Shown here piece after piece: positions 26,849 to 38,787 of a DNA stretch of 64,000 nt. The first letter of the stretch is position 1; the number at the start of each line of letters is the position of its first letter. Below the pieces are notes generated by a model. The model ran no database searches and was not told the origin of the DNA. It worked only from the letters and a program-made list of their open reading frames with translations. Where the stretch lies: contig NZ_AP036014.1 in the NCBI RefSeq assembly GCF_003402415.2, positions 310,001 through 374,000 of the forward strand, in the 5' to 3' direction. The translations under genes and the position numbers were made by a program. The DNA is from Cupidesulfovibrio sp000226255. GTDB lineage: Bacteria; Desulfobacterota; Desulfovibrionia; Desulfovibrionales; Desulfovibrionaceae.

Positions 26849-27628
26849 CTACCAGACCATGCGCAGCTTCGCCCCCATGCCCGAAATCTGCCGCTTCAGG
26901 TCCGGGATGGTGTACTGGCCGTAATGCACGATGGAGGCGATGAGCGCGGCGGTGGCGCCGCCCTTGGTGATGGCGTCGTACATGTGTGCCGGGCTGCCCG
27001 CGCCGCCGGACGCGATGACCGGAATGGACACCGCGTCGGCGATCATCCGGGTAAGGGTCAGCTCGTAGCCGTCCTTGGTGCCGTCTGCGTCGATGGAGTT
27101 GACGCACAGTTCACCGGCCCCCAGCGCCTCACAGGTCTTGGCCCATTCTATGGCGTCCATGCCCATGAACTTGCGGCCGCCGTGGATGACGATCTCGTAG
27201 CCCGAGGGGATGGTTTCGGACTTCTCCACCTGCTTCACGTCCATGCCCACCACGATGGCCTGCGACCCGAAGGCCGCCGCGCCCTGGCTGATGATGTCCG
27301 GGTTCTTCACCGCGCCGGAGTTCACCGACACCTTCTCCGCCCCGGCCACCAGCACGGCCCGCATGTCTTCCACGGTGTTGATGCCGCCGCCCACCGAGAA
27401 GGGGATGAAGATTTCCGAGGCCACCCGCTCGACCACGTCGAGAAAGATGCCCCGGTCCTCGTGCGAGGCGGTGATGTCGTAGAACACGATTTCGTCCGCG
27501 CCCTGTTCGTAGTAACGGCGGGCGGTTTCCACCGGGTCGCCGATGTCCACGTTGCCCTCGAACTTCACGCCCTTGGTCAGCCTGCCGTTGCGGACGTCCA
27601 GGCAGGGGATGATGCGCTTGCTAAGCAC
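26849..27628 (-). CDS. hisF: Imidazole glycerol phosphate synthase cyclase subunit HisF
   Basis: 259 aa beta/alpha barrel of normal length. The family motifs LSKRIIPCLDV (with catalytic Asp11), SVGGGI, and the late VIASGGAGS phosphate-binding loop are present. With ammonia from HisH it forms imidazole glycerol phosphate and AICAR. The GTG start at 27628 overlaps the end of hisH by 8 bases. The two genes form a pair separate from other his genes, none of which lies in the window. AICAR made here feeds purine synthesis, for which purF lies nearby. Confidence 0.96.
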   Translation of the reverse strand: MLSKRIIPCLDVRNGRLTKGVKFEGNVDIGDPVETARRYYEQGADEIVFYDITASHEDRGIFLDVVERVASEIFIPFSVGGGINTVEDMRAVLVAGAEKVSVNSGAVKNPDIISQGAAAFGSQAIVVGMDVKQVEKSETIPSGYEIVIHGGRKFMGMDAIEWAKTCEALGAGELCVNSIDADGTKDGYELTLTRMIADAVSIPVIASGGAGSPAHMYDAITKGGATAALIASIVHYGQYTIPDLKRQISGMGAKLRMVW

Positions 27629-28259
27629 GGCTGGCCTCCTTGCAGTAGGCGTAAAAGTTGCGCAGCAAGGCAAGGCCGGGGCGGCCGCTCTTTTCCGGGT
27701 GAAACTGCACGGCCCACAGGCCGGGGCCGCCGTGGATGGCGCAGAATTCCTCGCCGTAGGTGCACGTGGCGATGACGTAGCTTTCCGGCGGGGCGGGGTA
27801 GTAGCTGTGCACGAAGTAGAATTCCGCCTCCGGCTCGATGCCCTTCAGCAACTCGCAGGGGCGCTTCTGCACGATGCGGTTCCAGCCCATGTGCGGCACG
27901 CGGATGGGCCTGCCGTCCTCTTCGGTCCAGGCGGGGTTGAACAGACGGCATTCGCCGGGCACGATGCCGAGGGCCTTGGTGTCGTTTTCCTGGCTGTAGT
28001 CCAGCATGATCTGGCAGCCCACGCAGATGCCCAGCAGCGGCTTGCCCGCCTGCACCTGGTCCTTCAGCACCTTGTCGAGGCCCGTGGTGACCAGTTCGTT
28101 CATGGCCTGCCCGGCCGCGCCCACGCCCGGAAAGATCACCCCGTGCGCCCCGGCGATGACCGCCGGGTCCGCCGTGATGGCGCAGGGAATGCCCAGGTGG
28201 TCCAGCGCGCGGCGCACGCTGGTCTGGTTGCCTGCCTTGTAGTCGAGGATCGCGAGCAT
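27621..28259 (-). CDS. hisH: Imidazole glycerol phosphate synthase glutamine amidotransferase HisH
   Basis: 212 aa class I glutamine amidotransferase that supplies ammonia to HisF. The catalytic triad is visible: Cys in GICVGCQ, His and Glu in QFHPEKSG. The oxyanion strand region FPGVGAAGQAM is intact. ATG 28259 is preceded by AGGA. It is the first gene of hisH-hisF; an unusual repeated motif lies 66-107 bases upstream (28325-28366). Confidence 0.95.
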   Translation of the reverse strand: MLAILDYKAGNQTSVRRALDHLGIPCAITADPAVIAGAHGVIFPGVGAAGQAMNELVTTGLDKVLKDQVQAGKPLLGICVGCQIMLDYSQENDTKALGIVPGECRLFNPAWTEEDGRPIRVPHMGWNRIVQKRPCELLKGIEPEAEFYFVHSYYPAPPESYVIATCTYGEEFCAIHGGPGLWAVQFHPEKSGRPGLALLRNFYAYCKEASRA

Positions 28260-28324
28260 GTTCCTGTCCCTCGTGTTGCTTGGCGGCTGGGCCGCCGTCC
28301 GCGTGCAGGCCCGTTGGTCCCGTA

Positions 28325-28366
28325 ACTGTCCGGGTGACACTATTCGGCTGTCACTGTCCGGGTGAC
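28325..28366. promoter_or_regulatory. Repeated motif upstream of hisH, possible operator
   Basis: ACTGTCCGGGTGAC occurs twice, 28 bp apart, and the segment between creates an inverted repeat GTGACA-N9-TGTCAC (28334-28339 / 28349-28354). The regulator is unknown. Confidence 0.4.
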
Positions 28367-28736
28367 GGAATCCGCATGACAAAATTAGGAAAACAACCCG
28401 CCGGGGCCGGATGAACGGTGCGGGGCGGCGGCCGGAAGTGGCGCGGGGCGCGCCCGCGCGGCCTGCCGCCCCTTTCGGCCGGGGCATGGTGAAGGCAATG
28501 CGGTAGCATCAGCGGGTGGTGGGGCGCAAGGGGCGGCGCGCGGCGAGGCGCGGTGCGGGGTTTGGCGGCGACCCGTGCGCGGGGCGGGACGGGGAGGAGC
28601 GGATGCTTCCTCGCGTGGTGGCGCGTGCTGCCGTTGGGGGAATGCGGCGTCCTGCGGGTTCGGGGCATTTCGCCTTGCCGTTTCCCATCAATGTCAAAAA
28701 GCGGGGTCCCGGCCCCTTCGCCACCCCGCGCGCGGC

Positions 28737-28765
28737 TTGCCAAGCGCGGGGGTGCGCGATATAAG
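28737..28765 (+). promoter_or_regulatory. Sigma-70-type promoter for carB
   Basis: TTGCCA (28737-28742), 17-bp spacer, TATAAG (28760-28765). The predicted start near 28772 leaves a leader of about 170 bases. Confidence 0.6.
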
Positions 28766-28944
28766 AGCCGGATTGCTGACGGCGCGTGGGTTCAAAGACG
28801 CATGTTCCGCAACAATCGCGGGTGGATGGCCGTTCCCCCGCGCCTCGCCGCGCCGGAACGCCCCGCACATTCCTCCCGCCTTTGTCCCGGTCGACTTCCC
28901 GTCTCCCGCCCCTGCGGGGCAACCCTGTTACCAGACAGAGTCCA

Positions 28945-32181
<3,237 letters not shown>

Positions 32182-32194
32182 ACAACCGATAACG

Positions 32195-32217
32195 GGACCG
32201 GGCCTAAAGCCCGGTCC
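32195..32217 (+). terminator. Hairpin after carB
   Basis: 9-bp stem GGACCGGGC / GCCCGGTCC with loop CTAAA, 14 bases after the carB stop. The T content downstream is weak. Confidence 0.55.
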
Positions 32218-32353
32218 TGCGCTTTGGGGCCACGCGCAATGTGGCGGGCGACAGGCATATGGCTGGGCACATGGCGGCACATGGCTGGCGCACGTGATGA
32301 CCACGACATGACCATACTGGGCGCGTAACGGACCGTCTGCATCGAGGTAGAGC

Positions 32354-33757
32354 ATGATCAAGCATTACTGCGGCATCTTCGGCATCTACAACCACGTCGA
32401 AGCGGCGCGCATGGCATATTTCGGCCTGTACGCCCTGCAACATCGCGGGCAGGAAAGCGCGGGCATTGTCACCTGGGACGGCCAGAAGCTGCGCGAACAT
32501 CGGGGCATGGGCCTGGTGCCCGACGTGTTCAACGAACGGCACCTGGGCAAGGAGCTGAAGGGCAACATCGCCGTCGGCCACATCCGCTATTCCACCACCG
32601 GGGCCTCGCTCATCCGCAACGCCCAGCCGTTTCTGGTGCGCTTCAAGGGCATGGAAATCGCCATCGCGCACAACGGCAACCTGACCAACACGGTGGAACT
32701 GCGCGACGAGTTGGAGCGCAAGGGGTCCATCTTCCAGACCTCCATCGACAGCGAAGTGTTCGTGCACCTCATCGCGCACAACATGAACGGCAAGACCTTT
32801 GAGGAAGCCGTCATGGCCGCGTGCAAGCGGGTGCAGGGCGCGTATTCGCTGATCATTCTCGCCAACGACAAGCTCATCGCCATGCGCGACCCGCACGGCA
32901 TGCGCCCGCTTGCCCTGGGCCGCCTGGCCGGTTCGCCGGTGCTGGCCAGCGAAACCTGCGCCTTCGACCTGATGGAGGCGGAATTCATCCGCCCGCTGGA
33001 CCCCGGCGAAATGCTGGTCATCGAAGGCAACAGCGTGAAAAGCTACAGCCTGATGGACGAGGACAACAAGCCGCCCACGCGCCAGTGCATCTTCGAGCTG
33101 GTCTACTTCGCCCGGCCCGACTCCATCGTGTTCGGCGAAGACGTGTACCAGTGCCGCAAGGAGATGGGCCGCCAACTGGCCATGGAATCGGCCCCGGACG
33201 TGGACTTCATCATGCCCTTTCCGGATTCGGGCATCTACTGTGCGGTGGGCTTTGCCCAGCAGTCGGGCCTGCCGTACGAGCACGCCATGATCCGCAACCA
33301 CTACGTGGGCCGCACGTTCATCCAGCCCTCGCAGGACATGCGCGACTTTGGCGTGCAGGTGAAGATCAACCCGGTCAAGAGCATGATCAAGGGCAAGCGC
33401 ATCTGCATCGTGGACGATTCCATCGTGCGCGGCACCACCATCCGCACCCGCGTGAAGAAACTGCGCGAACTGGGCGCGAAGGAAGTGCACTTCCGCGTCA
33501 GCTGCCCGCCCATCAAGCACCCGTGCTTCTACGGCATCGACTTTTCGTCCAAGGGCGAACTGATCGCGGCCAACCATTCCATTGCCGAGATCGAACGGTT
33601 CATCGGGTTGGATTCGCTGCACTACCTGTCCATCGACGGGCTGCTGCGCTCGGTGTCGCACCCGGAAAAGTACTGCCTGGCCTGCTTCAACGGCGACTAC
33701 CCCATCCCCTGCGCGGGCGACGGGTGCAGCCGGGCGTGCCTGGAAGTGACGGATTAG
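32354..33757 (+). CDS. purF: Amidophosphoribosyltransferase
   Basis: 467 aa. It catalyses the first committed step of purine synthesis, PRPP plus glutamine to phosphoribosylamine. The N-terminal nucleophile Cys is residue 6 (MIKHYCGIFGIY), implying a five-residue propeptide that is removed, as in the Bacillus-type enzyme. The PRPP-binding loop RICIVDDSIVRGTT is intact. Late cysteines in CPPIKHPC and YCLACF match the positions that hold the iron-sulfur cluster of that type. It has its own terminator and follows carB on the same strand after 172 bases. Confidence 0.96.
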   Translation: MIKHYCGIFGIYNHVEAARMAYFGLYALQHRGQESAGIVTWDGQKLREHRGMGLVPDVFNERHLGKELKGNIAVGHIRYSTTGASLIRNAQPFLVRFKGMEIAIAHNGNLTNTVELRDELERKGSIFQTSIDSEVFVHLIAHNMNGKTFEEAVMAACKRVQGAYSLIILANDKLIAMRDPHGMRPLALGRLAGSPVLASETCAFDLMEAEFIRPLDPGEMLVIEGNSVKSYSLMDEDNKPPTRQCIFELVYFARPDSIVFGEDVYQCRKEMGRQLAMESAPDVDFIMPFPDSGIYCAVGFAQQSGLPYEHAMIRNHYVGRTFIQPSQDMRDFGVQVKINPVKSMIKGKRICIVDDSIVRGTTIRTRVKKLRELGAKEVHFRVSCPPIKHPCFYGIDFSSKGELIAANHSIAEIERFIGLDSLHYLSIDGLLRSVSHPEKYCLACFNGDYPIPCAGDGCSRACLEVTD

Positions 33758-33820
33758 GGCGAGAGAAAGACGCGTGCCGCGCACCTCGCAAGCGCGGGAG
33801 CTGTGACCATACTGTGATTC

Positions 33821-33849
33821 AAAGGGGGCCTTGCAAAAGGCCCCCTTTT
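33821..33849 (+). terminator. Terminator after purF
   Basis: 12-bp stem AAAGGGGGCCTT / AAGGCCCCCTTT (33821-33832 / 33837-33848) around GCAA, ending in four T. Confidence 0.85.
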
Positions 33850-33962
33850 CCATTTCACAGTTTCCTCATCATGCCCCCTGTTGACCCGCCCCGCGTTTCG
33901 GGGGAAGAGAAGGTCGCCGCGCCCGCGCGGCCCATCCGCAACATCCACAGGATTTCCACGGC

Positions 33963-34964
33963 ATGAGCGATTGTACCTGCGGCGAACGCCGCACCGACTG
34001 GATACCCCTCGGGCGCGACGTGCTCGATATCGAAATAGAAGGATTGACGGCGGTACGCGACAGGCTTGGCCCCTCGTTCGAGGCGGCCTTGGCGCTGCTG
34101 GCGGGCTGCCGGGGCCGCGTGGTGGTCACCGGGCTTGGCAAGTCGGGCCTGGTGGGCCGCAAGCTGGCGGCCACCCTTTCCTCCACCGGCACCCCGGCGT
34201 TCTTCCTGCACCCGGTGGAAGGCGCGCACGGCGACATGGGCAGCCTGCGGGCGGAAGACGTGGTCATCGCCATCTCCAATTCCGGCGAGACGGACGAGCT
34301 GAACGCCATCCTGCCCAGCCTGCGGGCCATCGGCACGGCCATCATCGCCATGACCGGCAAGGCGCAGTCCACTCTGGGCCGCGCCGCCGACGTGGTGCTG
34401 GATTCCGGCGTCCCGCGCGAGGCGTGCCCCCACAACCTGGCCCCCACGGCATCCACCACGGCGGTGCTGGCCCTGGGCGACGCCCTGGCGGTGTGCCTCA
34501 TCCACTGGAAGGCGTTTACCGAAAACGACTTTCTGCGCTACCACCCCGGCGGTTCGCTGGGCCAGCGGCTGCGGTTGCGGGTGCAGGAACTGATGCACAC
34601 CACCGGCATTCCCGTCACCCAGGACGACGTGGGCCAGGAAGAGGCCGTGCGCGTGCTGGACAAGGGCGGCTTTGGCGCGGTGGCCGTGGTGGACGGCAGC
34701 GGCAGGCTGATGGGCATCCTGACCGACGGCGACGTGCGCCGCGCGGTGATCAAGGGCGATTACGCCCCGCGCACGCCGGTGACGGCCATCATGACCCGCA
34801 ACCCGCGCAGCGCCCGCAGTGACCAATCGGTGGCGGAACTGCTGGACGTGATGGAGCAGAAGGCCATCACCGTGCTGCCCATCGTGGACGACGCGCACCG
34901 CCTGGTGGGCCTCATCCACCTGCACGACCTGCTGGGCAAGGGCGGCGTGCGCTTCGCCGGGTAG
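33963..34964 (+). CDS. kdsD: Arabinose-5-phosphate isomerase (KpsF/GutQ family)
   Basis: 333 aa with a SIS domain (about residues 40-175; VTGLGKSGLVGRKLAATLSSTGTP, ISNSGETDE) and two CBS domains (about 205-330). The family converts ribulose-5-phosphate to arabinose-5-phosphate, the precursor of Kdo for lipopolysaccharide. The lipid-A related HPVEGAHGDMG segment with the metal-binding His is conserved. The N-terminal CTCGERR is a small local addition. Only a weak binding site (AGGA) precedes ATG 33963. No kdsA, kdsB or kdsC is adjacent. Confidence 0.92.
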   Translation: MSDCTCGERRTDWIPLGRDVLDIEIEGLTAVRDRLGPSFEAALALLAGCRGRVVVTGLGKSGLVGRKLAATLSSTGTPAFFLHPVEGAHGDMGSLRAEDVVIAISNSGETDELNAILPSLRAIGTAIIAMTGKAQSTLGRAADVVLDSGVPREACPHNLAPTASTTAVLALGDALAVCLIHWKAFTENDFLRYHPGGSLGQRLRLRVQELMHTTGIPVTQDDVGQEEAVRVLDKGGFGAVAVVDGSGRLMGILTDGDVRRAVIKGDYAPRTPVTAIMTRNPRSARSDQSVAELLDVMEQKAITVLPIVDDAHRLVGLIHLHDLLGKGGVRFAG

Positions 34965-35021
34965 GCCCGGCAGCCGCCATTCCGCACCGCCCTCCCTTTC
35001 AACCCGCCCGGAGCCAGCCGC

Positions 35022-35549
35022 ATGGACGCCAAGCGCGTGCACGACAGTGAAGTGGTGATGACCCACCGCCCCCTGCCCGAGGATGCCAACCCCGCGGGCA
35101 ACGTGCACGGCGGGGTCATTCTGAAGCACATCGACCTTGCCGGGGCAGTGGCCGCCATGCGGCACTGCCGCACCGCCGTGGTGACGGCCTCCATCGACCG
35201 CATGGACTTTCGCGCGCCGGTGCACGTGGGCGAGCTGATGCAGCTGAAGGCCAGCGTGAACCTTGCGGGCGGCACCTCCATGGAGGTGGGCGTGCGGGTG
35301 GAGGCGGAAAACCTGCTCACCGGCGAATCGCGCCACGCCGCGTCCGCCTACCTGACCTTCGTGTCCATGGGGCCGGACCGCAAGCCCACGCCCGTGCCGG
35401 AGCTGCTGCTGGAAACCCCGGCCCAGCACCGCCGCAACCGCGAGGCGCAGCGCCGCCGCGAACAGCGGCGCGACGAGCGCAAGCGTGAAAAGGCCGCGCA
35501 GGAAGCGCTGGCCACGGCCACCGTGGAAGAGGTGGAACACTATTACTGA
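35022..35549 (+). CDS. Acyl-CoA thioesterase (hotdog fold)
   Basis: 175 aa. The hotdog domain occupies about residues 1-125, with the BFIT/YciA-type sequence ANPAGNVHGGVILKHIDLAG and the later VTASIDRMDFRAPVHVGEL. The catalytic Asn/Asp region is in the first helix. It hydrolyses acyl-CoA to free acid and CoA. The last 50 residues are a highly charged Arg/Glu/Gln helix (HRRNREAQRRREQRRDERK) that is not part of the fold and may be a coiled coil or nucleic-acid-contacting tail. It is codirectional with kdsD, 57 bases away. Confidence 0.88.
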   Translation: MDAKRVHDSEVVMTHRPLPEDANPAGNVHGGVILKHIDLAGAVAAMRHCRTAVVTASIDRMDFRAPVHVGELMQLKASVNLAGGTSMEVGVRVEAENLLTGESRHAASAYLTFVSMGPDRKPTPVPELLLETPAQHRRNREAQRRREQRRDERKREKAAQEALATATVEEVEHYY

Positions 35550-35863
35550 CGGGCGCTCCGCCCCCCGTGGATGCAGCCACGGGGCAGCGCGCCGAATCCC
35601 TTTTCCGCCGCCGCATGCGGCGGCGTCCAACGCGACCGCACAAGCCAGGTCGCATCCGTTCACATCCGGCCCGTGGTAGTGCGCCACGGGTCGTCGTGTT
35701 TCCGGCGTCCGCCTGCGCCACGGGCGCGGCCTGCGCGCGCGCCATCCCGTGATAACGCTGGCCTGCGGCGCGCCGGTCGAGGTATGCTGAACGGAAGTAG
35801 CCGCGCCCGCTTCCGCACGCGGGGCGGCAGTCGGTATCCCCCCCCACACACCAAGGAGGCATC
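35550..35863. other. Intergenic region before the DsrE-like gene
   Basis: 314 bases, no gene. An 8-bp GC hairpin CCCCGTGG / CCACGGGG (35563-35570 / 35577-35584) may end the thioesterase transcript. A TATGCT at about 35782 may be a -10 element, without a clear partner. Confidence 0.45.
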
Positions 35864-36301
35864 ATGCGATACGGGCGATGGTTGGCCGCACTGGCCGCGT
35901 GGCTGTTCCTGCTTTCGGCGGGCCTGCCCGCGCACGCCGCCCCGGCGGCGGAGGACAAGGATGCGCCCCTGTTCATCAACCTGACCAGCGACGAGGGCCA
36001 CCGCACCCTGATGGCCATCGGCTACGGGGCCAACCAGTTGCAGCGCGGCCACCCGCTGACGCTGTTCCTCAACGACCGGGCCGTGGTGCTGGCGGCCAGG
36101 GGCAACGAGGCCAGGTACCCGGAACAGCAGCGCATGCTGGCCAAACTGGTGGGCAGCGGGGCCACGGTGTACGTGTGCCCCATGTGCATGAAGCAGTACG
36201 GCGTGCAACAGGCCGACCTGCTGCCGGGGCTGGCCGTGAGCACGCCGGACCTGACCGGCGCGGCGCTGTTCCGCGAGAATACCCGCACCCTGTCGTGGTA
36301 G
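35864..36301 (+). CDS. Exported DsrE/DsrF-like protein
   Basis: 145 aa. A signal peptide (residues 1-27, LAALAAWLFLLSAGLPAHAA) precedes a DsrE-fold domain: PLFINLTSDEGHRTLMAIGY, then LFLNDRAVVLAARG, and VYVCPMCMKQYGV with two cysteines (CPMC) where sulfur-relay members carry their active Cys. Location in the periplasm separates it from the cytoplasmic DsrEFH complex. A role in periplasmic sulfur or thiol chemistry is an inference. A good terminator follows at 36336. Confidence 0.83.
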   Translation: MRYGRWLAALAAWLFLLSAGLPAHAAPAAEDKDAPLFINLTSDEGHRTLMAIGYGANQLQRGHPLTLFLNDRAVVLAARGNEARYPEQQRMLAKLVGSGATVYVCPMCMKQYGVQQADLLPGLAVSTPDLTGAALFRENTRTLSW

Positions 36302-36335
36302 GGCCGGGCTGAACGCCCACGCGATACATGAAGAC

Positions 36336-36368
36336 AAGGGGGATGCCGCTGGCGCGGCGTCCCCCTTT
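36336..36368 (+). terminator. Terminator after the DsrE-like gene
   Basis: 14-bp stem with one G-T pair (36336-36349 / 36354-36367), loop TGGC, ending in four T. Confidence 0.75.
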
Positions 36369-36441
36369 TGCCGTGTGGACCGGTCTGCGGGAAGGCGGCG
36401 GGGAGCGCACCTGCACGGGGTTCAGGGGCCGTGGCCGGATG

Positions 36442-36843
36442 TCAGGCCGTGCAGGTGGGCCGGGACTGCGCCGAATGCTGGCCCGAATGCTGGCCCGAAT
36501 GCTGGCCCGGACGCTGACCCGGACGCTGGGCCGTCAGGGGGCGCGGCGTGCGGTGGTCCGGCGTGGGCGCGCCATGCCGCCCCAGGCGCATGTGGTCCAT
36601 CACGACCCATGCGCCGCCCACCGCGAGGCATGCGGTCAGCAGCCACAAGGTGGCCGTGATGGAGGGCGCGTCGGTGGACAGCATGTGCACCAGTGGCCGC
36701 AGCAGGTCCGCCAGGGCGGCGGCGTCGGGCGCGCTGGCGTCTGCGGGGCTGGCGGCAAGGGCGATGGCCGGGCCGGGCACTTGCCCGGGCATCAGGCCGG
36801 ACATAAGGCCAAGGACAAAGCCGGATATGGTGGAGGCGGACAT
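36442..36843 (-). CDS. Small membrane protein with tetrapeptide repeats, unknown function
   Basis: 133 aa, not recognised. An N-terminal hydrophobic stretch (about residues 5-32) and a second, clearer membrane segment (about 63-84, ATLWLLTACLAVGGAWVVM) bracket an Ala/Asp-rich region. The C-terminal tail repeats PGQR, then SGQH units, encoded by a 12-bp tandem repeat at 36477-36536. A purine-rich AGGGGG six bases before ATG 36843 supports translation. A shadow gene cannot be fully excluded because the region is GC-rich, but the membrane pattern and binding site argue for a real product. Confidence 0.5.
   Translation of the reverse strand: MSASTISGFVLGLMSGLMPGQVPGPAIALAASPADASAPDAAALADLLRPLVHMLSTDAPSITATLWLLTACLAVGGAWVVMDHMRLGRHGAPTPDHRTPRPLTAQRPGQRPGQHSGQHSGQHSAQSRPTCTA
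36477..36536. repeat. 12-bp tandem repeat inside the small membrane protein gene
   Basis: Five units: GCTGGCCCGAAT twice, GCTGGCCCGGAC, GCTGACCCGGAC and a decayed GCTGGGCCGTCA. Being a multiple of three, changes in copy number would keep the frame. Confidence 0.8.
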
Positions 36844-37028
36844 GGAACCCCCTGCCCATCAGGCTGGATGCTGGTGGGGCTTGTCCCATATCTAGGGCTT
36901 CAAGGCGACGGATGCGTGGCGATGGGGTGACGAAGCGGTGTCGGCGCGTCCGCCCGCCCGGCCCGTCCGCCCGGTCCATCCGTTCGGTCGCGCGGGACGG
37001 GCACGAGCGGCATGGGGACGCTGCCGGA

Positions 37029-38495
37029 TCAGGGCGTGCGTTCCAGCAACTCCAGCACCGTTTCCGCCAGCCCGGCTCCATTGGTGGCCGGGTTGGAACC
37101 CGCGTCCGCCCGGTCGCGGTAGGTGTAGCGCACCCGCAGCCACGGGCGCTCGATGCGGATCAGCCGGTCGAGCCGCACCGGCGTGCCCAGCAGCACCAGA
37201 TCGCACGGGGTGGCGTTGATGGTGGCCTCCAGGTCTTCCAGTTGACTGCGCGAATACCCCATGGCGGGCAGGGCCTTGCCCAGGTGGGGGTAGTTTTCGA
37301 AGACCTGCTTCAGCGAACCCTGGGCGTAGGGACGCGGGTCGGCCATGCGGCCCGCGCCGTGCATTTCCGCCGCCGCCTGCGCCGCGCCGAAGGGCAGCCC
37401 GCCGTGGGTCAGGGTGGGGCCATCCTCCACCAGCAACACCCGCGCCCGGCGGATGGCGGCGGGGTCGTCCACCTCCACCACCGAATCGGCCAGCAGCACC
37501 CGCGCCGCGGGATTGGCGGCGGCGATGCTGGCGCGCACCGTGGCCACCTGGTCCGGCGTGGCCGTGTCCACCTTGTTGATCACTGCCACGTGGCACATGC
37601 GCAGGTTGGTTTCGCCGGGGTGGTAGGTCAGCTCGTGCCCGGCGCGCAGCGGGTCGCACACGGTCAGGTGCACGTCGGGCCGGAAGAAGGGGGTGTCGTT
37701 GTTGCCGCCGTCCCACAGCAGCACGTCGGCCTCGGCCTGCGCTGTCGCGAGGATGCGCGCGTAGTCCACGCCCGCGTACACCACGATGCCTGCGTCCACC
37801 AGGTGCTCGTATTCCTCGCGCTCCTCCACCGTGCAGTCGGCGGCGTCCATGTCCGCGTGACTGGCGAAGCGCTGCACCGCCTGTTTTGCCAGGTCGCCGT
37901 AGGGCATGGGGTGGCGCACGACAACGGGACGCATGCCCCGTTCGAGGAAGGCCGCGCACAGGTGCCGGGTGACCGGAGACTTGCCGCAGCCGGTGCGCAC
38001 GGCGGTGACGGCCACCACGGGCTTGTCCGCGCGCAGCATGGTGGCGGCGGGGGACAGCAGGCGAAAGTCCGCTCCGGCGGCCAGCGCAAGCGAGGCGGCG
38101 TGCATGACCGCCTCGTGCGCAACGTCGCTGTAGGAAAAGATGACTTCGTGCACGCGGTTGTCGCGGCACAGGGCGGCCAGTTCGCGTTCGGCCAGTATGG
38201 GCACCCCGTCCGGGTAGCGCGGCCCGGCCAGCGCGGCGGGGTAGCAGCGGCCGTCGATGTCCGGAATCTGGGCGGCGGTGAAGGCCACCACGTGCACGGC
38301 CGGGTCGTCGCGCAGCAGCACGTTGAAGTTGTGGAAGTCGCGCCCGGCCGCGCCCATGATGACGACGTTGCGCACCCCGGCCCCGTCGGCGGGGGCGGGC
38401 GCGCGGCAGGTGGCGGGCAGGCGCGCCGGGGAAGCCGGGGCGGATGCGGTGGGGGGCGGGGCAGAGGTGGGCGCGGCGCTGTGGGGCGAGGTCAT
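37029..38495 (-). CDS. COG2403-type GTPase (cyclic 2,3-diphosphoglycerate synthetase-like)
   Basis: 488 aa. After a Pro/Ala-rich head (1-45), the sequence RNVVIMGAAGRDFHNFNVLLRDDP begins an NAD-like Rossmann domain. A P-loop region follows, read as VTAVRTGCGKSPVTRH (about residue 170), then DVLLWDGGNNDTPFF and VINKVD, all typical of the predicted GTPases of COG2403. A related archaeal enzyme makes cyclic 2,3-bisphosphoglycerate, but bacterial members have no settled function. ATG 38495 has GGAGG ten bases upstream; the longer frame to 38675 lacks one. No neighbouring pathway gene hints at a role. Confidence 0.75.
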   Translation of the reverse strand: MTSPHSAAPTSAPPPTASAPASPARLPATCRAPAPADGAGVRNVVIMGAAGRDFHNFNVLLRDDPAVHVVAFTAAQIPDIDGRCYPAALAGPRYPDGVPILAERELAALCRDNRVHEVIFSYSDVAHEAVMHAASLALAAGADFRLLSPAATMLRADKPVVAVTAVRTGCGKSPVTRHLCAAFLERGMRPVVVRHPMPYGDLAKQAVQRFASHADMDAADCTVEEREEYEHLVDAGIVVYAGVDYARILATAQAEADVLLWDGGNNDTPFFRPDVHLTVCDPLRAGHELTYHPGETNLRMCHVAVINKVDTATPDQVATVRASIAAANPAARVLLADSVVEVDDPAAIRRARVLLVEDGPTLTHGGLPFGAAQAAAEMHGAGRMADPRPYAQGSLKQVFENYPHLGKALPAMGYSRSQLEDLEATINATPCDLVLLGTPVRLDRLIRIERPWLRVRYTYRDRADAGSNPATNGAGLAETVLELLERTP

Positions 38496-38787
38496 GCGGG
38501 CGGGCCTCCTGTGGTGGCGGTGCTGCGCAAGAGGGAAAGCGGGCGCTGACGCGTGGTGATGCTGCGTGACATCCCGCATGGGTTCATGGGGGATTTCCCT
38601 TATGCTATGGCAGGGTGCCGTGGCGGAGTCAACCCGGCTGCGGGGCCGGGCAGCCGGATGCGCGGCGGCGGCCACGCCGACCGAAACGGCTGAACGTTTG
38701 GGGGCACCGTGTGTCCGTGCCCGGAACGCGCCCGGCCCGATGCGACCAGATGCGACCAGATGCGGACGGCCCGAGTGCCGCAGCTGT

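Larger units (their letters stand above)
28260..28944. other. Divergent intergenic region between hisH and carB
   Basis: 685 GC-rich bases. It holds a 14-bp direct repeat (28325-28338, 28353-28366), a carB promoter at 28737-28765, and a possible upstream frame from ATG 28802 that runs into carB. No independent gene is supported. Confidence 0.55.

Noticed and set aside
26849..28259. HisH/HisF of the surface-sugar type (amidino-sugar synthesis)
   Set aside because: Both proteins have canonical lengths and motifs of histidine biosynthesis and no glycan genes lie next to them.
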